Positions 37,885 through 46,862 of a stretch of DNA of 64,000 nt are shown piece by piece. Source of the DNA: Undibacterium_A arcticum (GTDB taxonomy: Bacteria > Pseudomonadota > Gammaproteobacteria > Burkholderiales > Burkholderiaceae_D). Each line of letters starts with the position of its first letter. Position 1 is the stretch's first letter. The translations under genes and the position numbers were made by a program. The notes under the pieces were generated by a model, which was not told the DNA's origin, ran no database searches, and saw only the letters and a list, made by a program, of their open reading frames with translations. Where the stretch lies: assembly GCF_042660705.1 (NCBI RefSeq), contig NZ_JBHSUQ010000002.1, one strand, 5' to 3'.

Positions 37885-38946
37885 TTAGGTAAGTTGGCAG
37901 GAGAGGGCATCCAGCAAGGCATCGACTGTTTTGAGCAGTCGACATCCATCCAGAATCCCATCCCACCATTGATTGAATTTGTGCGTATCGCTCAGATCCA
38001 CGAACTCCATATGCATGGCGTCCGTGTAGTGATCAGAGCATTGGTTGCACATGTCATAGTAGTCATCGAGAATGCGTGACATTTGGTCCTCTTCCGAGAA
38101 CCGAATTGCCGCCGTGTGATAGGCAGGTTCCGCATCCGAGTAACTGAATTTCCCAAGTTTGTGGGCTCCCTTTGTCCAGGCATCAGCAGCCTGGAGCGTA
38201 GCGTTCAAGACCGTCTTGGCCCACTGTGGGATCGACGTCTGATTGCTAATGCGGGTCACATCCTCCGGCGTAAGCTTCAGTTCTGGTGATACAAACCAGC
38301 CGGGTATGTTGGCCAACAGGGTTGCTTTGGTGATCCGATCGTCCGACTCTTCGTCATCTTCATCACCAAGTTCGTCTTCGTCGTCTTCTTCCAGGCCGTA
38401 TAAGTAGGGCAAGGAGTCAACGGCGTAATCGAATGTGAACAGTCCCATGCCAGCCCATGCTGCGGCCTTGAGAACCGAATACACAGTCTGGCCGAGGCCT
38501 TCGGCAATGTCTTCCAATGCGCATAAGACTTTGCCGATGGTAATTATTGGCGAATGATCCAGATGAATTTGAAAGGTAATGCTGGCATTTTCGTCCAGCT
38601 CAACGTTGCGCTCACACCCCTCACCGATTTCTCCATCCGATATTGCAATGTAAGGTGTCAGCACTTTCAGGTTTCCAACGGCAGCCGCAATTTCCCGGGC
38701 GACTACCCTCTGGATCACGTCATCGATACTTTTCTTGGATCTGAGATCGACTGGTTTCATGATCCCGGTTTGGAAAAGTTGCCTTGCCAACTGAACAATC
38801 GAAGGATGAGCACCCATCGAGTACCGTGAAGGTATCGTGGTGCTCAACTTCGGAAGCGTCAGAAGAAAGGCGGGAGAATCTGTGGATTGGGCATTAGTAC
38901 TTTCCCTTTCCGCGATTCCAAAAGCGATTTCATCACCTTTGAACAT
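37885..38946 (-). CDS. PRTRC system protein F
   Basis: The 353-aa protein has the N-terminal pattern LLTLPKLSTTIPSRYS and the acidic middle (EEDDEDELGDEDDEESDD) seen in PRTRC protein F. It lies between proteins C and B, the usual order. The function is unknown. Confidence 0.8.
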   Translation of the reverse strand: MFKGDEIAFGIAERESTNAQSTDSPAFLLTLPKLSTTIPSRYSMGAHPSIVQLARQLFQTGIMKPVDLRSKKSIDDVIQRVVAREIAAAVGNLKVLTPYIAISDGEIGEGCERNVELDENASITFQIHLDHSPIITIGKVLCALEDIAEGLGQTVYSVLKAAAWAGMGLFTFDYAVDSLPYLYGLEEDDEDELGDEDDEESDDRITKATLLANIPGWFVSPELKLTPEDVTRISNQTSIPQWAKTVLNATLQAADAWTKGAHKLGKFSYSDAEPAYHTAAIRFSEEDQMSRILDDYYDMCNQCSDHYTDAMHMEFVDLSDTHKFNQWWDGILDGCRLLKTVDALLDALSCQLT

Positions 38947-38974
38947 AATTCCTGCTCCTTAATGTCCACATGAA

Positions 38975-38999
38975 AAAGGGGGGCTATTCGCCCCCCTTT
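38975..38999 (-). terminator. Perfect GGGGGGC hairpin between PRTRC C and F
   Basis: AAAGGGGGGC and GCCCCCCTTT form a 10-bp perfect stem with loop GAATA, followed by TTCATG on the minus strand. It may attenuate the operon or act like the leader hairpins, as GGAGCAGG follows shortly after. Confidence 0.55.
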
Positions 39000-39063
39000 C
39001 CTGGTCCCGCCACCTGGTTCATCTAGCTTCTTGCGAAGCCATTGCTCGATGTCGGGTCCCATG

Positions 39064-39297
39064 TCAGCCCTTCGCGCCTTCCGTTCGGGTGAACGCATAG
39101 ACGAGTTTGTCGGCCTTAACTACCGGTCCTTCAATCGTTGCATTGTTAAGTTCCGGATAGACTGCGGCGTACGTGTCTTTCACTTGTTCAACGGTGAAAT
39201 GGGTCCCCGGATCGGGCATTTCGGTTCCGTTGTAGGTGAAAACGCGGATTGCTGCGCTGATAGCAAGTGCTGTCACTTGTGCATTGACGGTGGTCAT
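39064..39297 (-). CDS. PRTRC system protein C
   Basis: This 77-aa protein begins MTTVNAQVTALAISAAIRVF and contains FTYNGTEMPDPGTHFTVEQV, the hallmark of PRTRC protein C. The same family pattern, AVYPELNNATIEGP, follows. AAAGGAGGATCACA precedes the ATG. It resembles a small ubiquitin-like/multiubiquitin-type fold in some descriptions, which would fit the ThiF and JAB partners; that is inference. Confidence 0.88.
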   Translation of the reverse strand: MTTVNAQVTALAISAAIRVFTYNGTEMPDPGTHFTVEQVKDTYAAVYPELNNATIEGPVVKADKLVYAFTRTEGAKG

Positions 39298-39309
39298 TGT
39301 GATCCTCCT

Positions 39310-39480
39310 TTACGACATTTCGAAAAGGTTGGTTTCTTTCGGGACCGACGACGTCGACGATACGGCCGGGTCTCCCTGAGGTGACCCCGAAGCTGTACTG
39401 TCAGGCTCCTCATCAAAAGCGGTCAAGTCGGCGCGCACCGGTTCCAAAGTTGTCGGTTCAACATCGGCGCCGACTGGATC
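39310..39480 (-). pseudogene. Possible C-terminal remnant of PRTRC system protein E
   Basis: An open frame overlapping the end of the ParB frame reads SDPVGADVEPTTLEPVRADL and ends KETNLFEMS just before gene C. Low-complexity Pro/Thr/Ser tails ending in NLF are typical of PRTRC protein E, which normally sits here. No start codon or N-terminal domain is present, so the gene appears deleted. Confidence 0.45.
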
Positions 39481-40193
39481 GGATGACGCGTGCAGGAACC
39501 AGCACCAACAGACTCCGAGAACAGTGCGGTCTGCAAATCCGAATTATGCGGACACGCCGCACATTCAGTTTTGTCGAAAATCGCACCAGTCATGCTCTTG
39601 GATACTTGACCGAGCATTTGCTTGATCGAGGCGACCGGAACTTGATTCTTGATGATGGCTTCCAGTGCCTTATCTTGCTGTTCACGGGTGGTCGTGGCGA
39701 GAAGTTCGGCATGCCCCAACTGAATTTTGCGTTCATTCAGGGCAATGCGTACCAACTCCGAGCAGTTCATGAGAGCCAGACGACTGTCCAGCTTCTGGCG
39801 CTTCCAACCTAGGCGGCTTGCAGCCTCTTCCCGATCGCCTTTGTAGCGAGCAAGAATCTTGGCAGCTGCTACCGCTTCCTCGGTCGGGGACATGTCTGCA
39901 CGCTGAATATTCTCGACCAGAGCCAGCTCGTCGGCTTCGGCATCCGTCATTTCCTTAAGGAGATAAGGAATTTCGTATGTCTCACCGAAAATATTGAGAG
40001 CCGCACGATAACGACGTTCGCCGGCGACGATCTGGAGCTTGCCCTCGAAAGGACGTACCAGGATCGGTTGAATGACACCATTAGCTTTGACCGACGCTTC
40101 CATGTCGGCCATTTCAATAGGGTCAAAATAGGTCCGTGGATTGCGACCTTGAACAATCGAACTTAGTGGAGCTGTTGGTTGTTGTGATGACAT
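39423..40193 (-). pseudogene. PRTRC system ParB-family protein, truncated
   Basis: The first about 225 residues are a PRTRC ParB: NPRTYFDPIEMADMEASVKA, then QIVAGERRYRAAL, LALVENIQRADMSPTEEA and a helix-turn-helix, then FDKTECAACPHNSDLQTALF. After GSCT the family normally continues for several hundred residues, but here it enters unrelated out-of-frame sequence and stops at 39423. The start is the ATG at 40193 after GGAGACATCG. A deletion fusing parB to the end of gene E is the likely cause. Confidence 0.8.
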
Positions 40194-40205
40194 CGATGTC
40201 TCCAA

Positions 40206-40445
40206 ATGAATACGGAGACTCGATCCCCATCGGGGACAAAGTCCCCGAGTGGGTAAGTGGATGCTGAGAGCTCAGCTGCATTTCCGCAAAACAGCCGGAG
40301 AAAATTCTGTCCGATACCTATAACGGCATGAAACAGGATTCTCAAACAGGCAAAAATTGGAAGCATAAGGAAACTGCTTTGGGCAGCGATGCCGGAGCCG
40401 GCAAAAGAATGTGCTGAATTAGCCGTCAGCTCGAATAATTTTGAT
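40206..40445 (-). promoter_or_regulatory. Structured 5' leader, copy 10, long form (PRTRC ParB)
   Basis: The minus strand has TTCGAGCTGACGGCTAATTC-AGC, ATCGGACAGAATTTTCTCC, GCTGAG-CT-CTCAGC, ACTTACCCAC, UCGGGGAC-UUU-GUCCCCGA and GGGGATCG before GGAGAC. All five blocks occur in the same order as in the 51.5-kb copy. Confidence 0.7.
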
Positions 40446-40524
40446 CTTGCCCGATCGACAGAAAAAAGTCAAATTGACATGTGTAAGCACTCCTGGCTTA
40501 TGGCCAGGAGTGTCGTGGGATGAA

Positions 40525-40770
40525 TCAAGCAATAACGCTATTTGCGATAGTGCCGACGAGATCCGCTCCTTCCAAAGAAAAGCGGCGGATCGCGATGCGA
40601 TGACAGGAAAATCGCGTGTCCTGATCACATACTTGACCATACACCTTGAAATAATGATCAAGATAGCGGTCAAGCCTTTCGATATTCCGATTTCCATAGC
40701 CTTGTGCGTCCAAATAATCAATTGCGCACTTAGCAGGTAATGGCAGATAAATATAGGGAGTGGGTACCAT
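40525..40770 (-). CDS. Unknown 81-aa backbone protein
   Basis: The product begins MVPTPYIYLPLPAKCAIDYL. It follows GAACGAGGAAAATC and lies in the series of leader-preceded genes. It has no recognised motif. Confidence 0.55.
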   Translation of the reverse strand: MVPTPYIYLPLPAKCAIDYLDAQGYGNRNIERLDRYLDHYFKVYGQVCDQDTRFSCHRIAIRRFSLEGADLVGTIANSVIA

Positions 40771-40782
40771 GATTTTCCTCGT

Positions 40783-40838
40783 TCAAGAGATCAAGGGCCC
40801 GACCCACAAGGGACGAGCCCCCGTGGGTGTGTGATTGC
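40783..40838 (-). promoter_or_regulatory. Structured 5' leader, copy 11
   Basis: The minus strand contains ACCCAC-GGGGGC-UCG-UCCCUU-GUGGGU, two nested stems, ahead of GAGGAAAATC. Confidence 0.55.
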
Positions 40839-40851
40839 TATGGCAAGACGA

Positions 40852-41589
40852 TCAATTGTTGCCGCGTTGATGAAACATGATCATGAGAGTTTCATGGAGT
40901 TTCCAGGAGCCGCCAGTGGCAGGGCGTGCCTGCTGCATATCCCGCAAGGAGATATTGACGCCTGAAACCCCGTCATTTTTTGGGGTTCCCGTGCGTACCT
41001 GGATCACGTTCAATGTTGCCGGGTCAGCGGTGCAAGAAAACTTGTTCAAGAATGACCCTACGGTTCGTCCTTCCCAACTGGGAAACTCGAAATCGCTGTG
41101 CATCGAGTTCAAACAATCTCCGACCATTGGTTCTGCATCGTACAACTCGCGCGAGATGACCGTGTTGGCCGGAAGCTGACTGAGAATTTCTTGCGCCACC
41201 AGATTGCGTCGAATGGATACGGTTTGACGCAGGGTAAGACTGGTTGAAATTGATTCGGCATGCAAGGCTTCCACAAAAATACTCCTAGCAACCGAGGATC
41301 CCTCCACCGATTCCGACTCGAACAATTCTCCTTCCTTGTCGAAATCTCGCCAAACGCCCCCGTCTTCTGAGAGCGAATCGTTGCCATGGATTCCGATATA
41401 CCAAACATCGTCGAGAGGCGATGCAGAGTTACGAATCTCACCGCCGCAGGAATCGCAAACTACCTGGGCTATGGCAGTCATGAATCGTTGGTATGACTCA
41501 CAGCCATCAAGTTCTCCGATCGATTCCGGTCTTGTCAGCAGTTTAGAAACAAGTTCGGCCAACTGTGCGGCAGATATTTGCTTACTCAT
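40852..41589 (-). CDS. Unknown 245-aa backbone protein
   Basis: The protein begins MSKQISAAQLAELVSKLLTR and contains IAQVVCDSCGGEIRNSASPL and VRTGTPKNDGVSGVNISLR. CxxC at CDSCG hints at a small zinc site. GAAGGAGATTTTC precedes the ATG. No family is recognised. Confidence 0.6.
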   Translation of the reverse strand: MSKQISAAQLAELVSKLLTRPESIGELDGCESYQRFMTAIAQVVCDSCGGEIRNSASPLDDVWYIGIHGNDSLSEDGGVWRDFDKEGELFESESVEGSSVARSIFVEALHAESISTSLTLRQTVSIRRNLVAQEILSQLPANTVISRELYDAEPMVGDCLNSMHSDFEFPSWEGRTVGSFLNKFSCTADPATLNVIQVRTGTPKNDGVSGVNISLRDMQQARPATGGSWKLHETLMIMFHQRGNN

Positions 41590-41604
41590 GAAAATCTCCT
41601 TCGT

Positions 41605-41685
41605 AATGATTGAAGGAGCCAGCCCTATAGGGACATGGCCCCAAAGGTGGATGAATATGCTGAAGGCTCAGCGCTGGTTTCCCAG
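41605..41685 (-). promoter_or_regulatory. Structured 5' leader, copy 12
   Basis: The minus strand reads GCTGA-GCCT-TCAGC ATATTCATCC followed by a UUUGGGG ... CCCUAUAGGG hairpin. It matches copy 3 in the first block. Confidence 0.55.
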
Positions 41686-41769
41686 GTTGCCGTGATCACG
41701 CTGGATCTCGATACCGCTTACGATCGCATCGCGAAGAACGATAGGATCGAAGTCCCCTTCATCTTCCAT
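41668..41769 (-). CDS. Small ORF of at least 33 codons, start unclear
   Basis: From ATG at 41767-41769 the frame reads MEDEGDFDPIVLRDAIVSGI and ends GNLGNQR. The frame is open further upstream toward an AGGAG site at about 41800 but has no standard start there, and one missing base would explain this. The gene sits between two leader elements in the regular spacing of the backbone genes, which argues that it is real. Confidence 0.4.
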   Translation of the reverse strand: MEDEGDFDPIVLRDAIVSGIEIQRDHGNLGNQR

Positions 41770-41819
41770 GGTTGCATTGACCAAATAGCGGTGTTGAATC
41801 GTTTATATGCTCTCCTAAA

Positions 41820-41875
41820 ATTTTAGGCAGCAGCATCCCAGGACGGGATGCAATCCCGCCTGGGTAAAATGAAGT
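41820..41875 (-). promoter_or_regulatory. Structured 5' leader, copy 13
   Basis: The minus strand shows TTTTACCCAGG, CGGGAUGCAUCCCG-like pairing and CCTGGG, then TTTTAGGAGAGC. ACCCAGG/CCUGGGA forms the outer stem. Confidence 0.5.
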
Positions 41876-41926
41876 TGAAAGTTAGCCCGATACTTTTGTG
41901 TTTGCTTGACTTGCCGGCGCCGTGTT

Positions 41927-42499
41927 TTACACGGGTGATGGCCAGTCATACTTTTGCGCTAGTTCATCGGCATAGCTATTGGCGCTCTCAATTTTGCTGA
42001 AATCGCCGACACAGTCGAGGCCGCCTTCCTTCAGGTGGACGTATACCGAGTGGAACTCCGGGTCTTCGTCTACGATTTCGCAAAATGTACCGTCTGTCCC
42101 ATCGGGTAGAGCGAAATTGCGAACTCCGTGAATTTCCAGTCCGTCGTACTGATCGTGACGATCACCGATGATCGAATCTGCATAGCGATCGTCAAGGTCG
42201 ATGCATTTCGGCGCCACGTCATGATCAAATACAGGCAGGCCATTCAGCACGCTGGCGTCAGGATCGAATTTGATCCAGATGATGCCTTCGGTACGCGCTT
42301 TGGCAACGACGACCGCCAGATCTACTTCAACAGGCAAAGCGTCTCCATGGTTGGCGCAATAAACGAAGCCCCCATACTCGTAAGCGTAGGTGACACTGCT
42401 ACATTCGCCATCCGTGAGCCGCGTAAGTGTTGCCGGCGTCAGGTGGAGGGTTGAGATCGCTGCGAGTGGTTCAATTGCGAATGAAAATGTATTGCTCAT
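41927..42499 (-). CDS. Unknown 190-aa acidic protein
   Basis: The protein begins MSNTFSFAIEPLAAISTLHL and is strongly acidic, with patches such as HDVAPKCIDLDDRYADSI and CEIVDEDPEF. The start at 42499 follows TTGGAGGAACC. Acidic DNA-mimic antirestriction proteins share this composition, but no family motif is seen, so this is only a possibility. Confidence 0.55.
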   Translation of the reverse strand: MSNTFSFAIEPLAAISTLHLTPATLTRLTDGECSSVTYAYEYGGFVYCANHGDALPVEVDLAVVVAKARTEGIIWIKFDPDASVLNGLPVFDHDVAPKCIDLDDRYADSIIGDRHDQYDGLEIHGVRNFALPDGTDGTFCEIVDEDPEFHSVYVHLKEGGLDCVGDFSKIESANSYADELAQKYDWPSPV

Positions 42500-42511
42500 G
42501 GTTCCTCCAAT

Positions 42512-42605
42512 AAAAAAGGGAAACCATGACCCAGCAGGGAAATAGTTCCCCCAATGGGTTGCGCAGAGAATCTGCAAGGATGATGCTGGTTCACTCCAGC
42601 TAGAT
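42512..42605 (-). promoter_or_regulatory. Structured 5' leader, copy 14
   Basis: The minus strand has GCTGG-AGTGAA-CCAGC ATCATCC, then GCGCAACCCA, then GGGGGAA-CUA-UUUCCC and UGGGUCATGG. It closely resembles copy 9 at both ends (GTCATGGTTTC). Confidence 0.65.
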
Positions 42606-42685
42606 GCGTCGTACGCAGTACGACATGAAGCTGAGAAATCATAGCCGACATGATTCCATAGTGCAACTGTCGGTAATTTCTATTA

Positions 42686-42703
42686 ACTTTCACCAGTGAA
42701 AGT
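42686..42703. promoter_or_regulatory. Solitary parS-like palindrome
   Basis: ACTTTCACCAGTGAAAGT matches the centromere consensus at 17 of 18 positions. It lies 17 kb from the array, between the acidic-protein leader and the tyrosine recombinase. Confidence 0.55.
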
Positions 42704-42786
42704 TGGCGTTAATTTTCTGTACAGATCAATGTTAGCTCTGGCCACACGCGATAATGATATGAAAACTTAGTGCCGACGCTTGCATT

Positions 42787-43985
42787 TCAGTCAATATCAG
42801 AAGGTGACTCCACTTTATCGTTTTCCCATAGTTGGTGGCCTTGAGTCTGGTTATGTCGTGCTTGGTGTTCGACATGAACATATCGCATCGTGGTCGAAAT
42901 ATTGGCGTGCCGCAAATTCTTTGACACCATTTTAATGTCGGCCCCTGGAACATTCACCTGATCGGTCGCAGAGGTATGCCGCATCCAATGGGTCGAGGCT
43001 CGCCTCAAGTTGTTGGCAGCCTCCAAGTTGCCGGTTTTCTCGGTGTGGATTGCAGCATTATTGAGTACCTGTTTTACCAATTTGTAGAGCGCGGAAGCTG
43101 TGATGGGGCGAAGTTTCCCGACACGTCCGACACCATCGGAGTTTCGTCATCAGGGGACGGCAGGGGGGCAAGGCCGAGAGATGTGCGATAGGACATCAAT
43201 TCAGCCATCATTTCTTCGTTCACAGGGACGTTACCCGTGACGCCACCCTTACCCTTTACTTTCCACCACCATTTGCCCTTGACACGGCGAATGCTGTTCA
43301 TTTTGGCATTGACGAATTCGGATCGACGAACACCTGATAGGTACAGCGCTGAGAATATCCATCGAACGCGATCGTAGTGCTTTTTGTCGATTTTATTGCC
43401 GTCCTGCATTGTCTCGATGTAGCGACGGAGCGCGTCCAACGCATCTCGCTCCAAGAACCGCTCGAAAAAATCCTCCTGCTCCTCCTCTGGGGGCGGCAAT
43501 TTACCAAGAAGGCGCCAGGGGTTGCCCGGAACGTAACCGGCATTGCAAAGGAACTCATACAAGCCAAAGATCTGCGTGCACGTTTGGCGAATTGATGAGT
43601 CTTTGAGCGGTCCGACGAATGGCCGCCACTCTGGATTGTTCGAGCCGTCTTTCATGTGGCGAGGCTTGGATGGGCCGCACCAGTGTTCTGCCGGCTGCGG
43701 ATCTCGAAGAAATTCCCGGTAATCCTCGCAATCGCTCTTCCGTACGGCACGAAGCGGAAGTCCACGTTCCGTAATCCACAAATAGAATCTTTCGGCATCT
43801 TTTCGGGCCGCGGCAACGGTGTTGGGACTGTGCGCATAGCGAGAGATCCATTCCTTGATGGCATCGACGTCATTCGTTGCGGAAATGAGTTGACCATCGA
43901 CCGGCGCAGTGCCAAGGCTCAATGCGAAGTCTGGGGCCAATGGTAGCGAATTGCCAACTATTCCTGAAATCATATTTCCTTTCAT
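42787..43985 (-). CDS. Tyrosine recombinase (frame-shifted)
   Basis: The N-terminal SAM-like domain is followed by a catalytic domain with Arg in YLSGVRRSEFVNAK, HxxR in THWMRHTSAT, and His/Tyr in LRHANISTTMRYVHVEHQ. One A is missing in GGGAAACTTC near 43116. With it, SGKLRPITASALYKLVKQVL reads through, giving 399 aa. A C-terminal tail follows the catalytic Tyr. It may resolve plasmid multimers or integrate the element. An AGGAGTC site lies eight bases before the ATG. Confidence 0.88.
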
Positions 43986-44370
43986 TATCGCGACTCCTGA
44001 CCATGGTTGATTCCGTCTGTCGTCGCATGAGTTACGCGTATGGCATCAAATATTGTCACTCCAGACATCAAAATGTTGTGAGGTGAGAATGTTTCACGCC
44101 GTTTTTATCTCCTGACCACAATTATCGAAACTAATGCTGGTGCGGCTCGCAGCCCGGTTGTACACCCCTGAGACCGTGGAACATTTGGCGACACACGACA
44201 TAGTGTAGGAGAAATTTTTCCATACGTCAAAATTATCACCATTATAAACATAATGGTGAAAAAAACAGGATTTACGATTATTTTAATATGATATTATTCA
44301 TTCTTATTCATAGCCGCAAAAAAATTTGTCTTTCTGACATTGCATGCGTTCACACAATTGAGAGGCTTCT
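43986..44370. other. Divergent promoter region of recombinase and kfrA
   Basis: The region is AT-rich and has no ORF. It contains a candidate operator palindrome at 44236-44259 close to kfrA. Confidence 0.5.
44236..44259. promoter_or_regulatory. Candidate KfrA operator
   Basis: TCACCATTAT-AAAC-ATAATGGTGA is a perfect 10-bp inverted repeat 112 bases before the kfrA start. KfrA proteins are known to repress their own promoter by binding such repeats. Confidence 0.55.
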
Positions 44371-45378
44371 ATGGCCAGAGAAACGAATACGCGCGAATTA
44401 GTTCGCGAAATCGCCGAGGCGGCACTGATACGAGGCGAAAAACCGACACAAGCCATGGTCAGGCGTCAGATCCTGGAGCAGCATGGACGGACGGCGAGTC
44501 CGAACGTTGTGACTGAAGAATTGAACAGCTTCCTAATCGATTCTGCGAGCGTCAACGCCAAACGCTTTTCTTTGCCGGGCCTGCCGGCCGCGGTTTCCGA
44601 ATCGGTCACCGCCCTGTGGACGATCGCATGCGACCATGCAAACGATTTGGTAGCCGACAAAGTCCGCCTGGCCGAACAACGTGAAATTGCGGCCGAACAG
44701 GCTATTCAATCCGTTGAAAGTCAGCTCGTAATCGAAAGGATGAATTCTATCGGTCTGAAACACGATCTCGAACTTGTAGATCAGGCGCTCAATCAAAAGG
44801 CCCTCACCGTAACCGAGCTGCAAAACGAGTTGCATGAGACCCGTGCCAAGCTTGAAGCTGCCGTCGAGCGCAACAGTGATCTAGTGGCCGACAAAATCCG
44901 TGGTGAGGCATCTGCAGTCCAACGCATCACTGAAATTGAAACAAATTCGCGGCGTGAACTGGAGCGGGTACGTACTGAGCATGAAAAGGTGATCGAGCAT
45001 TTGACCACCGCCCATCAACAAGAGGCACAGACCTGGGACGGCTTACGCAAGCACTTGCTGAATCAGACGGACCAAATCCGTCAAGCGGCAAAGAACGCGG
45101 ATGAAAGCCAGCGTGCCAGGATCGCCGATTTGGAAGTTCGCACTGGCCTGCTCACCCGAAAAGCAAACGATGCACAGGACGAATCAAGTAAGCTGCGCGG
45201 CGCCCTTGAAGCTTTGCAAACGCAACTGGTCAAGGTGGAGTCTGGCGAGAAAGCTGCGCGTGAAGCCCTGCTTCGCGCCGAACTGTTTGGAAAAGGTCAG
45301 ATCGCGGAAATCGGAAGATGGTTAGCTGGCGCATCGCCCGGGGTACAGCAGGCATTTTTAAATGAGTTTGAAAAGTGA
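44371..45378 (+). CDS. kfrA: KfrA-like plasmid regulator with long coiled coil
   Basis: The 335-aa protein has an N-terminal KfrA_N winged helix (ETNTRELVREIAEAALIRGE, PNVVTEELNSFL) and then an alanine/glutamate-rich coiled coil over most of residues 85-310. KfrA proteins bind their own promoter and form filaments that help hold and segregate plasmid copies. It lies convergent with rep. Confidence 0.85.
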   Translation: MARETNTRELVREIAEAALIRGEKPTQAMVRRQILEQHGRTASPNVVTEELNSFLIDSASVNAKRFSLPGLPAAVSESVTALWTIACDHANDLVADKVRLAEQREIAAEQAIQSVESQLVIERMNSIGLKHDLELVDQALNQKALTVTELQNELHETRAKLEAAVERNSDLVADKIRGEASAVQRITEIETNSRRELERVRTEHEKVIEHLTTAHQQEAQTWDGLRKHLLNQTDQIRQAAKNADESQRARIADLEVRTGLLTRKANDAQDESSKLRGALEALQTQLVKVESGEKAAREALLRAELFGKGQIAEIGRWLAGASPGVQQAFLNEFEK

Positions 45379-45499
45379 TGGTGATGGACCTTAATCCCTC
45401 TGGATACACCATAAAATTACTCGATCATCGGCGACATTGGTTGATTCCCGCCCTTGAGAAACCACGCCACGATCAAGGTCACGCGCATCGGTTCAATCT

Positions 45500-46797
45500 T
45501 CAGGAATTTGACTTGATGGCGCCATGCTTTAGCGCAAAGCCAAGGATCTCGCCATCGGAAGCGGGGCCCCAAACTTTATTTGCAAGCCACTTGTAGAAAG
45601 AAATCAGATGTCGATACGGTGGCATGGACGCGAAGTTGATGCGCTCTGATGGCTCTGTAACCCCGTCATTGAACTCTTCCACAAATCCCTTCTGCATGTC
45701 GGCCGGGACTTCATTAAAGTAGCCTTCCGCATCCTTGTTTCGCTGAGCGTTGAATTCTTCAAGGAGGCCAGCGATGATCGCATTTGTCTGTCCATCGTTC
45801 CTCGGTGAATCGCTCTTGACCTGATCCTTTGCGCGCTGATTCTCCAAGGCATTCTTGAAGTAAGCTCCGACGTTACGCAACTGCGGTAACGATGGGTCGC
45901 TTAAGCGCTTGACTGTATATTGGTAATGGGCCTCCAGGACATTATGCGAATACTTGGCCAATATCGCGACGCGTTCCTTTCTTTGATGCCCCAGGCCTCC
46001 AGACGGGAGTCCCATTCCTCTGACTTTTTCCTATTCTCGTCGGTCACCAAGAAAATTGGCTTTTCCTGGACGATGAACTGCAGGTCTGCCACACGCCGCC
46101 CATCCTTGACTTCAATGAGCTCAATCGTTATGTCGCTACGAAGATTGATCTCCCTGATCGCGGGGAGTAGCTTATCTTTCTTGAAATATTTGTATTGATT
46201 CAGGGTCGACGTGGCATCGATGCTGCCGTAAATGGCCCATCGCCATTCGGTCCACGGCATCACCACGGTCTTTTTTACAGAGCGATAGCGAACGCACCAC
46301 TCAAATAATGCCGTTGCGCAATCCAGACGGAGCTGACGCTGAATCCGCAGGTCGATTCGAGCGAAGATCTTCGGATCGAACAACATGGGCTTGATTTGAG
46401 GCGAGTATGAATAATAGACATGTTCCTTGTCCATCGCGACTGTCGGCAGCAGGATACACGACGCCCACATCTCGTTTCCGTCCTGGCTAAGAACATCCCA
46501 CTGCACCGCGATCTTCTGCATTTGCATCAAGGTATCCTTGAAATGCTTGCGGTTCGGTGAGGTGTAATCGATCATATCCATCAATTCCGAACGACGGATC
46601 GAATACATACCATCCCGGCTGGTGCCGTCATGGGCATTCTTGAGCATGGCATTCCACATCAGCCGCTGCGTTCGCGTCATACTTCCATCGATGACGCCCA
46701 TGTGTACAGCCTGAACCGGCTTTTTCAGGATCTGCGGTTTCAGCTGGAATATGTCCAGGGAAAACTGTTCCGAGTTCGCTTCTGGCTTCTTCGCCAT
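45500..46797 (-). CDS. RepB/Rep_3-type replication initiator (frame-shifted)
   Basis: The N-terminal two thirds form the two winged-helix domains of iteron-binding initiators (QAVHMGVIDGSMTRTQRLMW, SPNRKHFKDTLMQMQKIAVQ, ATALFEWCVRYRSVKKTVVM). Near 45985 one base is missing in AAAGAAAGGAAC. Its return gives WGIKEKERVAILAKYSHNVL and a C-terminal extension to 45500, about 432 aa. The protein binds the iterons upstream and opens the origin. The C-terminal extension of about 160 residues is longer than in small Rep_3 proteins. Confidence 0.88.
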
Positions 46798-46808
46798 GTC
46801 AGACCCTT

Positions 46809-46845
46809 AAAGGTGGAATTTTTATCGATTCTCCACCTATACATT
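46809..46845. promoter_or_regulatory. Inverted iteron pair at the rep promoter (operator)
   Basis: AAAGGTGGAATTTTTA and ATCGATTCTCCACCTATA are opposite-facing iteron-like half sites 12 bases before the rep start. Rep_3 dimers are known to repress their gene through inverted half-iterons. Confidence 0.6.
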
Positions 46846-46862
46846 TATTGCGTCAATCGAAA

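Noticed and set aside
38859..39098. 79-codon ORF overlapping PRTRC F and the hairpin
   Set aside because: It runs across the perfect hairpin and into gene F out of frame; a 25-codon version would need a frame correction. Not supported.
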